Numbered from the stretch's first letter, positions 9,052 to 19,718 are shown. The stretch is 64,000 bases of DNA from Myxococcus virescens (GCF_900101905.1 NZ_FNAJ01000012.1:167427-231426), one strand, 5' to 3'. Translations and numbers: made by a program. The notes: generated from the letters alone by a model not told the origin.

Positions 9052-10449
9052 GTGGCCGAATCGCGCAAGTTGTCCGCCTTCACGCCTCGCGAGGTCGTCA
9101 GCGAGCTGGACCGCTACATCGTCGGGCAGAACGCCGCCAAGCGCGCCGTCGCCATTGCCCTGCGCAACCGGTGGCGCCGCCAGCAGGTCAACGACGACCT
9201 GCGGGATGAAATCCACCCGAAGAACATCATCATGATTGGCCCCACCGGCGTGGGAAAGACGGAGATTGCCCGCCGCCTGGCGAAGCTCGCCCAGGCGCCC
9301 TTCGTCAAGGTGGAGGCCTCCAAGTTCACCGAGGTCGGCTACGTCGGCCGTGACGTCGAGTCGATGATTCGCGACCTCGTCGAGGCCGCCATCGCGCTGG
9401 TCCGCGAGGAGGAGACCGAGAAGGTGGGCCCCCGCGCCGAGGAGCTGGCCGAGGACCGCTTGATCGAGCTGATGCAGGGCGGCGGCGTGAAGTCGTCGTC
9501 CGCGACGCCGCCGTTCGGCTTCGCCCCACCGCCACCCCCACCGGTCCAGCGTGTCAGCGACACCGCGCGCGAGAAGTTCCGCGCCCAGCTTCGCGCCGGC
9601 ACCCTGGATGACGTGGAGGTGGAGGTGGAGACCGCGGAGTCGTCGCCCACCTTCATGCGGGGCTTCTCCGGCCAGGGCATGGAGGAGATTGGCGTCAACC
9701 TCCAGGACCTCTTCAAGAACATGCCGGGCATGAACAAGACGCGCCGCCGTCGCGTGCGCGTGCCCGAGGCGCTTCAGCTCCTGCGCAAGGAAGAGGCCGC
9801 CAAGCTGGTGGACCCCGACCGCGTCCAGCGCGAGGCCGTGCTCCGCGCCGAGATGAACGGCATCATCTTCATCGACGAAATCGACAAGATTGCCAGCCGC
9901 GAGGGCGGCAAGGGCGGGGGCGGGCCGGACGTGTCCCGGGAGGGCGTCCAGCGGGACATCCTCCCCATCGTCGAGGGCTCCACCATCAACACCAAGTATG
10001 GCGTCGTGAAGACGGACCACATGCTCTTCATCGCCGCTGGCGCCTTCCACGTCTCCAAGCCCAGCGACCTCATCCCGGAATTGCAGGGCCGCTTCCCCAT
10101 CCGCGTGGAACTGGAGCCCCTGACGGGCGAGGACCTGGTCCGAATCCTCCGGGAGCCGAAGAATTCGCTCTTGCGACAGTACACGGCCCTGCTCAGCACT
10201 GAAGGGGTGCGTCTGTCCTTCACCGACGACGCGGTGACGGAGCTGGCGCGCATCGCCCAGCAGGCCAACGAGAGCACGGCGAACATCGGCGCCCGGCGGC
10301 TGCACACCATCCTGGAGCGACTGCTGGACGAGGTGTCCTTCTCCGCCAGTGAGATGGGCCCCCGGGATTTCCAGGTGGACGCCGCCTACGTGCGCGAGCG
10401 CCTGGCTGCCATCGTCCAGGATGAGGACCTGTCGCGCTACATCCTGTAG
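9052..10449 (+). CDS. hslU: HslU (ClpY), AAA+ unfoldase of HslUV
   Basis: 465 residues from GTG 9052, with AGGAG at 9038-9042 overlapping the end of hslV. Walker A is GPTGVGKT (63-70), Walker B is IIFIDEID near 270-277, and the second AAA+ region carries GARRLHTILERLL. The variable I domain (about 105-235) contains an Ala/Pro-rich loop. The C-terminus EDLSRYIL matches the tail that HslU inserts into HslV pockets to activate it. HslU hexamers unfold and thread substrates into HslV. Length and motifs are typical. Confidence 0.97.
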   Translation: MAESRKLSAFTPREVVSELDRYIVGQNAAKRAVAIALRNRWRRQQVNDDLRDEIHPKNIIMIGPTGVGKTEIARRLAKLAQAPFVKVEASKFTEVGYVGRDVESMIRDLVEAAIALVREEETEKVGPRAEELAEDRLIELMQGGGVKSSSATPPFGFAPPPPPPVQRVSDTAREKFRAQLRAGTLDDVEVEVETAESSPTFMRGFSGQGMEEIGVNLQDLFKNMPGMNKTRRRRVRVPEALQLLRKEEAAKLVDPDRVQREAVLRAEMNGIIFIDEIDKIASREGGKGGGGPDVSREGVQRDILPIVEGSTINTKYGVVKTDHMLFIAAGAFHVSKPSDLIPELQGRFPIRVELEPLTGEDLVRILREPKNSLLRQYTALLSTEGVRLSFTDDAVTELARIAQQANESTANIGARRLHTILERLLDEVSFSASEMGPRDFQVDAAYVRERLAAIVQDEDLSRYIL

Positions 10450-10486
10450 CGCGCTATATGCGGAGGGGCACCGTACCGCACGAAGG

Positions 10487-11731
10487 ATGACTGCCTTGTC
10501 GCAATCCGAGCTGTCCCCCTCCGCATCGTCCGACTCCTCCACCGACGCCCTGGTCCAGAAGGCGAAGCGCCACCTGCTGCAGAACTACAAGCAGCCGCCC
10601 TTCGTCCTGGCTCGGGGCCAGGGGGCTCGTGTCTGGGACACGGATGGCCGCGAGTACCTGGACCTGATTGGTGGCATCGCCACGTGCGCGCTGGGACATT
10701 GCCACCCGGACGTCGTGGCCGCCGCGAAGGCGCAGCTGGATTCACTGTGGCATGTCTCCAACGCCTTCTATTCGCAGCCCCAGATTGACCTGGCCGCGCA
10801 GCTCACCGAGTGGTCCGGCCTGTCACGCGCGTTCTTCTGCAACTCGGGCGCGGAGGCGAACGAGGCGCTGCTCAAGCTGACGCGCAAGGTGATGAAGGAC
10901 CGCGGCACCCCGGAGCGCTTCGAGGTCATCTCCTTCGACAGCAGCTTCCACGGCCGCACCCTGGCCACCGTCACCGCCACTGGCCAGGCGAAGTACCAGA
11001 AGGGCTTCGAGCCGCTGCCCGCCGGCTTCACCCACGTGCCCTATGGCGACCTCGAAGCGGTGCGCAAGGCCGTGGGCCCGGCGACCGCCGCCATCCTCGT
11101 GGAGCCCATCCAAGGGGAGGGTGGGGTGCGGATGGCGCCCCAGGGGTTCCTCGCCGGTCTGCGCGCGCTGTGTGACGAGCACGGGCTGCTGCTGCTGGTG
11201 GACGAAGTCCAGACGGGCATGGGCCGCACCGGCAAGCCGTTCGGCTTCATGCACGAGGGCATCGTCCCGGACGGCATCAGCGTGGCGAAGGCGCTGGGCA
11301 ACGGCCTGCCGATTGGCGCCATGCTCTGCAAGGAAGCGCTGGGCGCCAGCCTCACGCCGGGCACGCACGGCTCCACCTTTGGTGGCAACCCGGTGGCCGC
11401 GGCCGCCGCCAATGCCGTGGTGCGCATCCTCCGCCGTCCCGGCTTCCTGGACGAGGTCCAGGAGAAGGGCGCCTATCTGCTCGCCCGGGCGCGGGAGCTC
11501 CAGGGCCGGCTGCCCGCGGGCCGCATCCAGGCCGTGCGCGGCCAGGGGCTGCTGGTGGGCGTGGAGTTGGATCGCGAGGTGGCGCCCGTCATCGCCCAAC
11601 TGCGCGGCGAGGGGCTGCTGGTGAATGCCGCCGGCGACCGCACGCTGCGCTTCGCGCCGCCCTTCATCGTCACCGTGCGCGAGTTGGATGAAGGCCTGTC
11701 CATTCTCGAGCGCGTGCTCGCCGCCATCTGA
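10487..11731 (+). CDS. argD: Acetylornithine aminotransferase (class III PLP enzyme)
   Basis: 414 residues from ATG 10487. The class III aminotransferase fold is clear: GGIATCALGHCHP, the FFCNSGAEANEAL phosphate-binding segment, DEVQTGMGRTGK, and the PLP lysine K268 in SVAKALGNGLPIGA, followed by GSTFGGNPVA. ArgD transfers an amino group from glutamate to N-acetylglutamate semialdehyde in arginine synthesis and often also serves as succinyldiaminopimelate aminotransferase. Related omega-aminotransferases share these motifs, so specificity is inferred from length and overall similarity. No other arg gene is nearby. It follows hslU by 37 bases. Confidence 0.88.
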   Translation: MTALSQSELSPSASSDSSTDALVQKAKRHLLQNYKQPPFVLARGQGARVWDTDGREYLDLIGGIATCALGHCHPDVVAAAKAQLDSLWHVSNAFYSQPQIDLAAQLTEWSGLSRAFFCNSGAEANEALLKLTRKVMKDRGTPERFEVISFDSSFHGRTLATVTATGQAKYQKGFEPLPAGFTHVPYGDLEAVRKAVGPATAAILVEPIQGEGGVRMAPQGFLAGLRALCDEHGLLLLVDEVQTGMGRTGKPFGFMHEGIVPDGISVAKALGNGLPIGAMLCKEALGASLTPGTHGSTFGGNPVAAAAANAVVRILRRPGFLDEVQEKGAYLLARARELQGRLPAGRIQAVRGQGLLVGVELDREVAPVIAQLRGEGLLVNAAGDRTLRFAPPFIVTVRELDEGLSILERVLAAI

Positions 11732-11761
11732 CCGGCGTGGCCGCGTTCCACCGCATGGGGA

Positions 11762-11800
11762 AGGGTTCACGGACGTTTGACGCCCTGCGTCCGGAACCCT
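11762..11800. terminator. Stem-loop after argD
   Basis: AGGGTTC (11762-11768), a bulged A, CGGACG (11770-11775), a 12-base loop, then CGTCCG and GAACCCT (11788-11800): 13 paired bases. It has no T-run, so it may be a weak terminator, an RNA-stability element or a leader structure of the next gene. It argues against the in-frame upstream start at 11777, which would lie inside it. Confidence 0.5.
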
Positions 11801-11839
11801 AGTCTGGAAACTCCGGAAGTCTTTCCTCGGACTGTCACT

Positions 11840-13201
11840 GTGAGTGCGCCAAACACGATCATCGGGCTGGGGGCCCTGACGGATCACATCGCCACGGTGC
11901 CCCAACTGGATGCAGCGCGTCTCCAGCTCACCGCGGAAGAGGGCTCGGTGCTCCAGCTCGTGGGGCGCGTGGAGCGCATCGACCAGGTGCTGGCGCGCTC
12001 CAAGCTGGGCGAGCCGCGCACCATCGCCGTGCTGCTGTCGCTGCGGGCCAAGGGCGCCATCGTCCCCGCCCGGGTGGTGCCTCGGGGCGCGCCCGCGCCC
12101 GTGGTGGACGCGGCCATGGCCGAGGAGGTGGACCTCGAGCCGGAGCGGAAGAAGGAGATCATCGAGCTGGAGCGCTCGCTCGACGCGATGGACCACTTCG
12201 CCGTGTTGGGGCTGAAGCCCGGGGCTCCCGCGTCGGAGGTGAAGCAGGCGTATTACAACGCCTCGCGCCGCTTCCATCCGGACCGCTACTTCGGGAAGAA
12301 CCTGGGCAGCTTCCGCGCCCGCATGGAGCGCATCTTCCGGCGCCTCACGGACGCGCACAACGTGCTCATGCAGCCGGACAAGCGCGAGGCCTACCTGCGC
12401 GCGAATCCGGCACTGGCTCAGGCCGAACGCGCCGCCGCGCCGCCGCCCCCCTCCGCGCCGCCTCCGTCCGCGCCTGCGCAGCAGCTGCTGACGCCAGAGC
12501 CGCCGCCGGTGCATCAGGTTTCATCACCACCCCCGGCGCCCCGTCCGCCCGTGGCGTCCAGCGGGCCTTCATCCATTCCGCCGCCGTCGCGTCCGCTGGC
12601 GCCACCGCCGGATGATGGCGCGTCCGAAGCGCGCCGGGCGGAGCGGCAGGCCCGGTTGGCCCGGCATCCCTACCTGGCCCGCACGGGCCGGCTGGCCGAG
12701 CTGATTGCCCGGGGCAAGGCCGCCATCGCTAGTGGCGACTGGGAGCGGGCCTATCACGACTTCCATCAGGTCCAGACGATGGACCCGAAGAACCGCGAAG
12801 TCGCTCTTCTCCTGGTCAAGGCGCGCCGGGGGCATGACTCGCAGCGGGCGACCATCGAGGTCGCTCGAGGGCGGGAGATGGAGCGGCATGGCGACACGCA
12901 TGGGGCCATGTCGGCCTACCGGCTCGCCTGCTCGCTGGACGACCAGAACGCCGAGGCCGCCTGGCGCTGCGCCCGCCTGGGGCACCTGTTGGGGCAGGAT
13001 GCAGCCGAAAGCCGAGGGCTGGCGCAGCGCGCCGTGGAGCTGGAACCCGACAAGGTCGAGCACCACCTGACGCTGGGAAAGGTGCTGTTGGACAGCGGAT
13101 CGAAGAAACTCGCGAAGCGAGCCTTCGAGGATGCGGCGAAGCTGGCCCCGGACAACGCGGAAGCGAAGGCCGCGCTCAAGAAGCTGCGCTGGACGTTCTA
13201 G
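11840..13201 (+). CDS. J-domain protein with C-terminal TPR repeats
   Basis: About 453 residues from GTG 11840; the start is uncertain, and the alternative at 11777 falls in a hairpin. An N-terminal region of about 110 residues resembles domains seen in myxobacterial regulatory proteins. It is followed by a J-domain (about 118-180) with an intact HPD at 146-148, the motif that stimulates Hsp70 ATPase. A Pro/Ala/Ser-rich linker (about 195-260) leads to TPR-like repeats to the C-terminus (WERAYHDFHQVQTMDP, VEHHLTLGKVLLDSG). It is 18 bases upstream of an Hsp70 gene, so it is probably the dedicated co-chaperone that selects clients through its TPRs. Confidence 0.85.
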   Translation: MSAPNTIIGLGALTDHIATVPQLDAARLQLTAEEGSVLQLVGRVERIDQVLARSKLGEPRTIAVLLSLRAKGAIVPARVVPRGAPAPVVDAAMAEEVDLEPERKKEIIELERSLDAMDHFAVLGLKPGAPASEVKQAYYNASRRFHPDRYFGKNLGSFRARMERIFRRLTDAHNVLMQPDKREAYLRANPALAQAERAAAPPPPSAPPPSAPAQQLLTPEPPPVHQVSSPPPAPRPPVASSGPSSIPPPSRPLAPPPDDGASEARRAERQARLARHPYLARTGRLAELIARGKAAIASGDWERAYHDFHQVQTMDPKNREVALLLVKARRGHDSQRATIEVARGREMERHGDTHGAMSAYRLACSLDDQNAEAAWRCARLGHLLGQDAAESRGLAQRAVELEPDKVEHHLTLGKVLLDSGSKKLAKRAFEDAAKLAPDNAEAKAALKKLRWTF

Positions 13202-13219
13202 GAGTAAGTACGGTTCCCC

Positions 13220-15061
<1,842 letters not shown>

Positions 15062-15946
15062 ATGAGCAGCCAGCGCGCGAACCAGCTCATCGAGGCAGGA
15101 CTGTGGCTGCGCCTCAGTGGCGACGCCCAGGGAGCGCAGCGGCTCTTCGAGCGCGCGCTGGAGCTGGATCCGGCCAATACCCGCGCCCGGGAGTACCTGG
15201 CGGCCGCCGCGGGCGCGCCTTCGCGGGGCACGGCGACGCCGTTCGAGCGGCCTCCGGAGTTGGAGCCTTCGCTGGGGCGGCTGGCGCCCACCGACGCGGA
15301 CCTGCCCGTCTCACCGGCACTGGAAGGCGACTGGGGCGCATGGGCGGAAGGGCAGGGCGGCCCCTCGGAGTCCGGTGGCAAGTCGCAGCCCACGCCCGTC
15401 GTCCTTCCGGAGGCGCTGGAGGGCGCGCCGGCGGACGTGCTGGAGCTGTTGGCGCGCGACGTGGTCCTCGAATTCGACGAGCCCGTCATCCAGGCGAAGG
15501 GGGACACCGACGAGTACGGCATCCCCGAGGGCCACACCCAGGAGTTCGGCCTCCCCGTGATGGAGAGCGAGCTGGACCTGCTCCTGCGCGGGGCCGAGGA
15601 CCTGCTGGAGCTGGATGACCACTCCGGCGCGGTGGACCTGCTCTTCAAGGCGAAGGAGCTGGCGCCGTCGGACCTCCGCGTGGAGTCGCTGCGCGCGCGC
15701 AGTGAGCGGATGCTGATGGCCCGGCTGGAGTCCAAGCTGGGCGACCTGGGCCGGGTGCCCGCGGTGCGCCTGCAGCCGGACGACATCATCTGGCTCAACC
15801 TGGACCACCGCGCCGGCTTCGTGCTGGCGCAGATTGACGGTTCGGTGAGCTACGAGGACCTCTTCTCGCTGTCGGGGATGACGCGGCTGGATACCGCGCG
15901 CATCCTCGTCCAGCTCATTGATGAAGGCGTCATCTCCGCGGGCTGA
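15062..15946 (+). CDS. TPR protein of the Hsp70 operon
   Basis: 294 residues from ATG 15062, starting at the base after the dnaK stop. Residues about 1-45 form a TPR (LWLRLSGDAQGAQRLFERALELDPANTRAREYL). The middle is acidic and low in structure. A second TPR-like helix pair (near 175-215) precedes a C-terminal segment (about 225-294) with the pattern LDHRAGFVLAQIDG...DLFSLSGM...ARILVQLIDEGVI, a small helical module I have seen at the ends of other myxobacterial TPR and DUF4388 proteins. No enzymatic motif is present. Tight coupling suggests an adaptor for the upstream chaperone pair. Confidence 0.8.
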   Translation: MSSQRANQLIEAGLWLRLSGDAQGAQRLFERALELDPANTRAREYLAAAAGAPSRGTATPFERPPELEPSLGRLAPTDADLPVSPALEGDWGAWAEGQGGPSESGGKSQPTPVVLPEALEGAPADVLELLARDVVLEFDEPVIQAKGDTDEYGIPEGHTQEFGLPVMESELDLLLRGAEDLLELDDHSGAVDLLFKAKELAPSDLRVESLRARSERMLMARLESKLGDLGRVPAVRLQPDDIIWLNLDHRAGFVLAQIDGSVSYEDLFSLSGMTRLDTARILVQLIDEGVISAG

Positions 15947-15949
15947 CGG

Positions 15950-16429
15950 CTAGCCGCGGATGATGGCCGTCCACGTGCCCTTCACTACCAGGGTGCCGTG
16001 CTGGTTGCGCGACTCGCTGGTGACGATGACGAAGCCCATGCGGGCGCGCTCGTAGAGGTCCGCGATGCGGCCAGTGGTCGTCATCACGTCGCCGGGGCGC
16101 ATGACGTCCAGGAACTCCAGGTCCTGTTCGCCGTGCACCAGCATCTGCATGTTGATGTTCAGCGCGGGGTCCGCGATGGCGGCGCTGAAGGGGCGGATGG
16201 CGAAGACGACGGCGAAGCTGGGGAAGGCGATGAGCCCCCCGTGCGGCCCCGCCTTGGCGGCCTGCGCGTCGTAGAGGAGCGGGCTGACGTGCGCGGGAGG
16301 CTCGCCCGGCGTTCCGGCGCCCGGCTTCGCGCCGCCGACGGCGAGCGTGAACTCGCGCATCTTCTCCTCGCCCAGGGTGTAGTGGTACGGGCCGTACTCA
16401 CGGCCGATGAATTGCTTGTCGAGGGCCAT
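15950..16429 (-). CDS. MaoC-like N-terminal dehydratase (HadA-type hot-dog subunit)
   Basis: 159 residues. The start MALDKQFIGREYGPYHYTLGEEKMREFTLAVG is typical of the FAS1-like dehydratase region (MaoC_dehydrat_N), seen in HadA/HadC and fungal FAS. Residues LMLVHGEQDLEF and RPGDVMTTTGRI follow the hot-dog fold. Alone this half lacks the catalytic Asp/His pair, which the adjacent gene supplies, so I infer a heterodimeric 3-hydroxyacyl-thioester dehydratase. The gap to the upstream partner is only five bases. It converges with the TPR gene, with three bases between stops. Confidence 0.8.
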   Translation of the reverse strand: MALDKQFIGREYGPYHYTLGEEKMREFTLAVGGAKPGAGTPGEPPAHVSPLLYDAQAAKAGPHGGLIAFPSFAVVFAIRPFSAAIADPALNINMQMLVHGEQDLEFLDVMRPGDVMTTTGRIADLYERARMGFVIVTSESRNQHGTLVVKGTWTAIIRG

Positions 16430-16434
16430 GGTCG

Positions 16435-16830
16435 TTACCCGATGAAGGCTTCGACGACGGCGCCCTTGAGGACGTCCTCGCCGCGCTGGTTGGTGGCGGA
16501 GACTTCCGCCGTGAGCCGACCGTCCTGGACGGCGGTGACCCGGCCCTGGAAGGTAATCGTGTCCTCGGGCCGCACCGGGCGCGAGAAGCGCGCCTTCACG
16601 CGGCGGACCCGGCCGGGGTCCTCCACGAAGCCGGCAATGGCTTCCACCACCCAGCCCAGGGTGCACAGCCCCTGGAGGATGTTGCCGTGGAGTCCGGCGG
16701 CGGAGCCCGCCTCCGGGTCGATGTGGATGGGGTTGTAATCCCCCGAGGCGCCCGCGTAGTAAATCGGCCGGTACCGGTCGCACTCGCGGACGTGCGTGAA
16801 CGTGTCGCCTGGCTGGTAGGTGCGTGGCAT
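16435..16830 (-). CDS. MaoC dehydratase (HadB-type catalytic hot-dog subunit)
   Basis: 131 residues. The hydratase 2 motif is visible: YAGASGDYNPIHIDPEAG, giving the catalytic Asp and His and followed by the conserved G.HGN motif of MaoC enzymes. HTH-free hot-dog proteins of this length are half-size subunits, and the neighbouring HadA-like gene completes the pair. The enzyme would dehydrate (3R)-hydroxyacyl-CoA or -ACP in fatty acid or polyketide-like chain building, or hydrate enoyl-CoA in breakdown; the direction cannot be read from sequence. The next gene downstream in transcription begins five bases later. Confidence 0.85.
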   Translation of the reverse strand: MPRTYQPGDTFTHVRECDRYRPIYYAGASGDYNPIHIDPEAGSAAGLHGNILQGLCTLGWVVEAIAGFVEDPGRVRRVKARFSRPVRPEDTITFQGRVTAVQDGRLTAEVSATNQRGEDVLKGAVVEAFIG

Positions 16831-16869
16831 GGGAACCGTGGATCTACCACGGCTGGCCGCCGCGCGTGC

Positions 16870-18012
16870 TCAGGGACGCTCCGCGTCGGGTGCCGCGCCC
16901 TGATCCAACGGGTCGTCCTCGTCCGAGCCCTCGCGGCGCTTGCGGTACTGGTCCCGCACGTAGGCCACGAGCTGATCCAGATAGGACGACAGGGGAGGGC
17001 ACCGCACGCCGGTGCCGTCCAGCAGCTCCAGCGTGTTGTGGCAGTTGTAGATGGCCAGGTGGTTGACGTAGCTGATGGCGGCGCGCTGTGGGCGGGCCAG
17101 CTTCTCCAACAACGGCAGCCGCAGCATGACGTCCGCCGCCCGCGCGGAGAGGTTGAAGCGCGGCAGCTTCTTGTTCGACTTCTCCGCGATGAGCTCGTAC
17201 ACGCGGCGCGCGCTCATCGGGTTGGGGTCCACCAGGTGGAAGGTGTTGCCCTGGGCGCGCGGGTCCTTCGACAGGCGCCACACCGCCTCCACCACGTAGT
17301 CCACCGGCACCACGTTCAGCGGCGCCACGCCGTTGCCCGGCAGGGGCAGCGGCACCACCAGCGGCGAGGTGACCAGGAGGATGCCCAGGTAGTAGGGCCC
17401 CTCGAAGCGGTCGATCTCCCCCGTGCGGGAGTCGCCCACCACGCTGGAGGGACGGAAGACGGTGATGGGCACGGTGGCGCCCGCGCGCTGCACCAGCCGC
17501 TCCGCCTGGAACTTCGTCTCCTCGTAGGCGTTGCGGAAGCCCTGGCCCCGGTCCAGCTCGTCCTCGGCGATGACGCCCAGGCGGTCGCCGGACACGTAGC
17601 AGGTGGAGAAGTAGTTGAAGCGCGTGAGCTTCCCGCAGTCCCGAGCCAGCTCCAGCATGTTGCGGGTGCCGTCCACGTTCACCCGCCAGGCCGTCTCCTT
17701 GGCCACGCCCAGCTGGGCCACCGCCGCCAGGTGGAAGATGTCCGTCACCCGCTCGCACAGGCGCTGGTACTCCTCGCCCGACAGGCCCAGGTGCATGTCC
17801 ACCACGTCACCGGTGAGCAGCTCCACCTTGGCGCCCTTCACGCGGGCGGCGTGCTGCTGCGCTTCCTTGAACGACTTGGGCTGCACCAGCGCGTAGATGT
17901 GCCCCTTCGGGTCCTCGCGGGCGATGTGTTCCACCAGCCGCTTGCCGATGAATCCCGGGTAGCCGGTGAGGAAGTACGTTCCGGCCGTGGCCTTCTTGCG
18001 CGTCTCGCTCAT
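16870..18012 (-). CDS. Extended SDR, NAD-dependent reductase/epimerase (thioester-reductase-like)
   Basis: 380 residues from ATG 18012; an upstream in-frame start would need a poor N-terminus. The Rossmann motif TGYPGFIG lies at 16-23. It is followed by DIFHLAAVA, a SDR NVDGTRN segment and the active-site YEETKFQAE (Tyr..Lys). The overall plan resembles the Male-sterility/NAD_binding_4 group, which includes fatty acyl-CoA reductases and carboxylic acid reductase domains. It may reduce an acyl thioester or act on a lipid-linked sugar or sterol. Its position just upstream of the dehydratase pair hints at lipid metabolism, but this is inference. The C-terminus is basic (QYRKRREGSDEDD). Confidence 0.75.
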   Translation of the reverse strand: MSETRKKATAGTYFLTGYPGFIGKRLVEHIAREDPKGHIYALVQPKSFKEAQQHAARVKGAKVELLTGDVVDMHLGLSGEEYQRLCERVTDIFHLAAVAQLGVAKETAWRVNVDGTRNMLELARDCGKLTRFNYFSTCYVSGDRLGVIAEDELDRGQGFRNAYEETKFQAERLVQRAGATVPITVFRPSSVVGDSRTGEIDRFEGPYYLGILLVTSPLVVPLPLPGNGVAPLNVVPVDYVVEAVWRLSKDPRAQGNTFHLVDPNPMSARRVYELIAEKSNKKLPRFNLSARAADVMLRLPLLEKLARPQRAAISYVNHLAIYNCHNTLELLDGTGVRCPPLSSYLDQLVAYVRDQYRKRREGSDEDDPLDQGAAPDAERP

Positions 18013-18035
18013 GCGGCGCGCAGCATACCCGGCGC

Positions 18036-18632
18036 TCAGCCGCGCGCGAGCATGGCGCGCCACATCGCTTCAACCTGGGCGCGGGTGGCGGCCAGGTCCC
18101 CACTGTTGTCAATGACCCAGGTGGCATGGGCGCGCTTGTCGTCCAGGGGGAGCTGGGCGGCCAGCCGGGCGTCGGCGGCGTCGGAGTCCAGCCGGTCGCG
18201 CGACATCAGCCGGGCCTTCTGGAGCTCCCGGGGCACCCACACCACCGCCACGGCCTCCATCCAGGCGTGCATGCCGCTTTCGATGAGCAGGGGCACGTCG
18301 TAGATGACGCGCGTCACGCCCCGCTCCTCCAGCGCCTGGAGCTTGTCCATGAAGGCCTGACGCACCAGCGGGTGGGTGATGTCGTTGAGCGCGGCGCGCT
18401 CTGCGGGGTCCCCGAAGATGCGTGCGCCCAGCTTCACCCGGTCCAGCCGGCCGTCCGAGCCCACCACGCCGGGGAAGCGCGCCGCCACCGCGGCCAGCCC
18501 GGGCGTGCCCGGTTCCACCACCTCGCGGGCAATCACGTCCGCGTCCAGCACCTCCGCGCCCAGCTCCCGCAGGATGCGCGTCACGGTGCTCTTGCCGGAG
18601 GCGATGCCTCCCGTCAGTCCGAAGACGTGCAC
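18036..18632 (-). CDS. coaE: Dephospho-CoA kinase
   Basis: 198 residues. The P-loop GGIASGKST (8-16) directly follows the start, with the family motifs LDADVIAREV, DRVKLGARIFGDP, THPLVRQAF and DVPLLIESGM. CoaE phosphorylates the 3'-hydroxyl of dephospho-CoA in the last step of coenzyme A synthesis. Length and motifs are standard. The gene is 23 bases upstream of the reductase on the same strand, which may reflect co-transcription with CoA-dependent enzymes. Confidence 0.95.
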   Translation of the reverse strand: MHVFGLTGGIASGKSTVTRILRELGAEVLDADVIAREVVEPGTPGLAAVAARFPGVVGSDGRLDRVKLGARIFGDPAERAALNDITHPLVRQAFMDKLQALEERGVTRVIYDVPLLIESGMHAWMEAVAVVWVPRELQKARLMSRDRLDSDAADARLAAQLPLDDKRAHATWVIDNSGDLAATRAQVEAMWRAMLARG

Positions 18633-18642
18633 GGGCGTGGCC

Positions 18643-19110
18643 TTACTTCGCGGCCTTCTGCGTGGTGAACGTCAGCGACTGAACCGTCTTGCCGTCCTCG
18701 TTGAAGAAGATGGCCAGGCCCAGGCGGGGGTAGAGGAAGTAGGTGCGGAAGTCGTCCGTCAGCTTGCGCAGGTAGCAGGGCGTGGCGGGCGCGGCGCCGG
18801 AGGGGCAGGAGGGGCCGTAGCTGTTCTCCACCGTCTCCTTGTCGATGATGGGCCCGGGGAACACGTCGATGCGCTCCACCAGTTGCGTGTCCGGATCCAC
18901 CTTGAACTGGGCCTGGGTGGTGCCCTTGATGGCCTCCTTGGCCAGGTACGCGATGATCTCCTTGCCGTCCTGTTTGACGGTGCGCGAGGGCTCACCGAAC
19001 TTCTTGATGATTTCGTCGCGCTTCGACACGCCCGGCTCGATGCCCTGCCAGGGCTTGGCGGCGGCGGGGACGGCGAAGGTGAGGACGGCGAGGACGGTCA
19101 GGATGCGCAT
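18643..19110 (-). CDS. Small exported protein (unknown)
   Basis: 155 residues from ATG 19110, preceded by GGAGGAG eight or so bases away. It has a clear signal peptide (MRILTVLAVLTFAVPAAA, cleavage near residue 18) and a mature domain KPWQGIEPGVSKRDEIIKKFGEPSRT resembling the SmpA/BamE-like fold in which G(V/M)S..(E/D)...FGEPS is common. Two cysteines (near 112 and 120) may form a disulfide in the periplasm. It ends ten bases before coaE. Function unknown. Confidence 0.75.
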   Translation of the reverse strand: MRILTVLAVLTFAVPAAAKPWQGIEPGVSKRDEIIKKFGEPSRTVKQDGKEIIAYLAKEAIKGTTQAQFKVDPDTQLVERIDVFPGPIIDKETVENSYGPSCPSGAAPATPCYLRKLTDDFRTYFLYPRLGLAIFFNEDGKTVQSLTFTTQKAAK

Positions 19111-19237
19111 ACGGCTCCTCCCTGCTGGAACGGGCGGGCAAGGCTCTAGCAACCCCCTATGCCCGACGGAAGTTTCTGCCGGTCATTCAACCACGAGACG
19201 CCTTGCCCCGTCCGGGGGGCTCTGCTACTCCGGCTTC

Positions 19238-19714
19238 ATGCGCGTTCCTGGCATCAGGATCCTCTCCCTTCTCGTGCTGGCCGCCGCTGGGGCGGCCGGG
19301 GGCGCCGACTTCGTAGGCCCGGACAGCTGCAAGGGTTGCCACCCCGAGGCCTACGACGCCTGGATGCAGTCGAAGCACGCCCGGGCGGAGAGTTCGCTCA
19401 CCGACCAGCAGAAGAAGGACGGGCGCTGCCTGTCCTGCCACTCGCCGGAGCAGGTCACCCAGGCGACGGTGAATGTCACCTGTGAGACATGCCACGGCGG
19501 CGGGCAGTACTACTCGCCCGAGTACGTGATGAAGGACTCGGAGCTGGCGCGCCTGGTGGGCCTGGTGGACCCCTCTGAGAAGCAGTGCCGCTCCTGCCAC
19601 GACGCTTCCTCGCCCTCCCTCCGGCCGTTCGACTTCAAGGAGTCGCTCAAGGCCATCGACCACTGGTCCGCCGAGCGCGCCCGCCGCGCCGCGGATCCGT
19701 CGGCCAAGAAATGA
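19238..19714 (+). CDS. Tetraheme c-type cytochrome (cytochrome c554-like)
   Basis: 158 residues. A signal peptide (about 1-22) precedes four CxxCH heme-binding motifs at 31-35 (CKGCH), 64-68 (CLSCH), 82-86 (CETCH) and 117-121 (CRSCH). The segment SCKGCHPEAYDAWMQSKHA is typical of the cytochrome_C554 type. It should be a periplasmic electron carrier. No oxidoreductase partner lies nearby, so donor and acceptor are unknown. It ends five bases before engB, with which it may be co-transcribed. Confidence 0.88.
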   Translation: MRVPGIRILSLLVLAAAGAAGGADFVGPDSCKGCHPEAYDAWMQSKHARAESSLTDQQKKDGRCLSCHSPEQVTQATVNVTCETCHGGGQYYSPEYVMKDSELARLVGLVDPSEKQCRSCHDASSPSLRPFDFKESLKAIDHWSAERARRAADPSAKK

Positions 19715-19718
19715 CGTT

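Noticed and set aside
8392..10542. 716-codon minus-strand open frame
   Set aside because: Antisense to hslV-hslU; no recognisable protein features.
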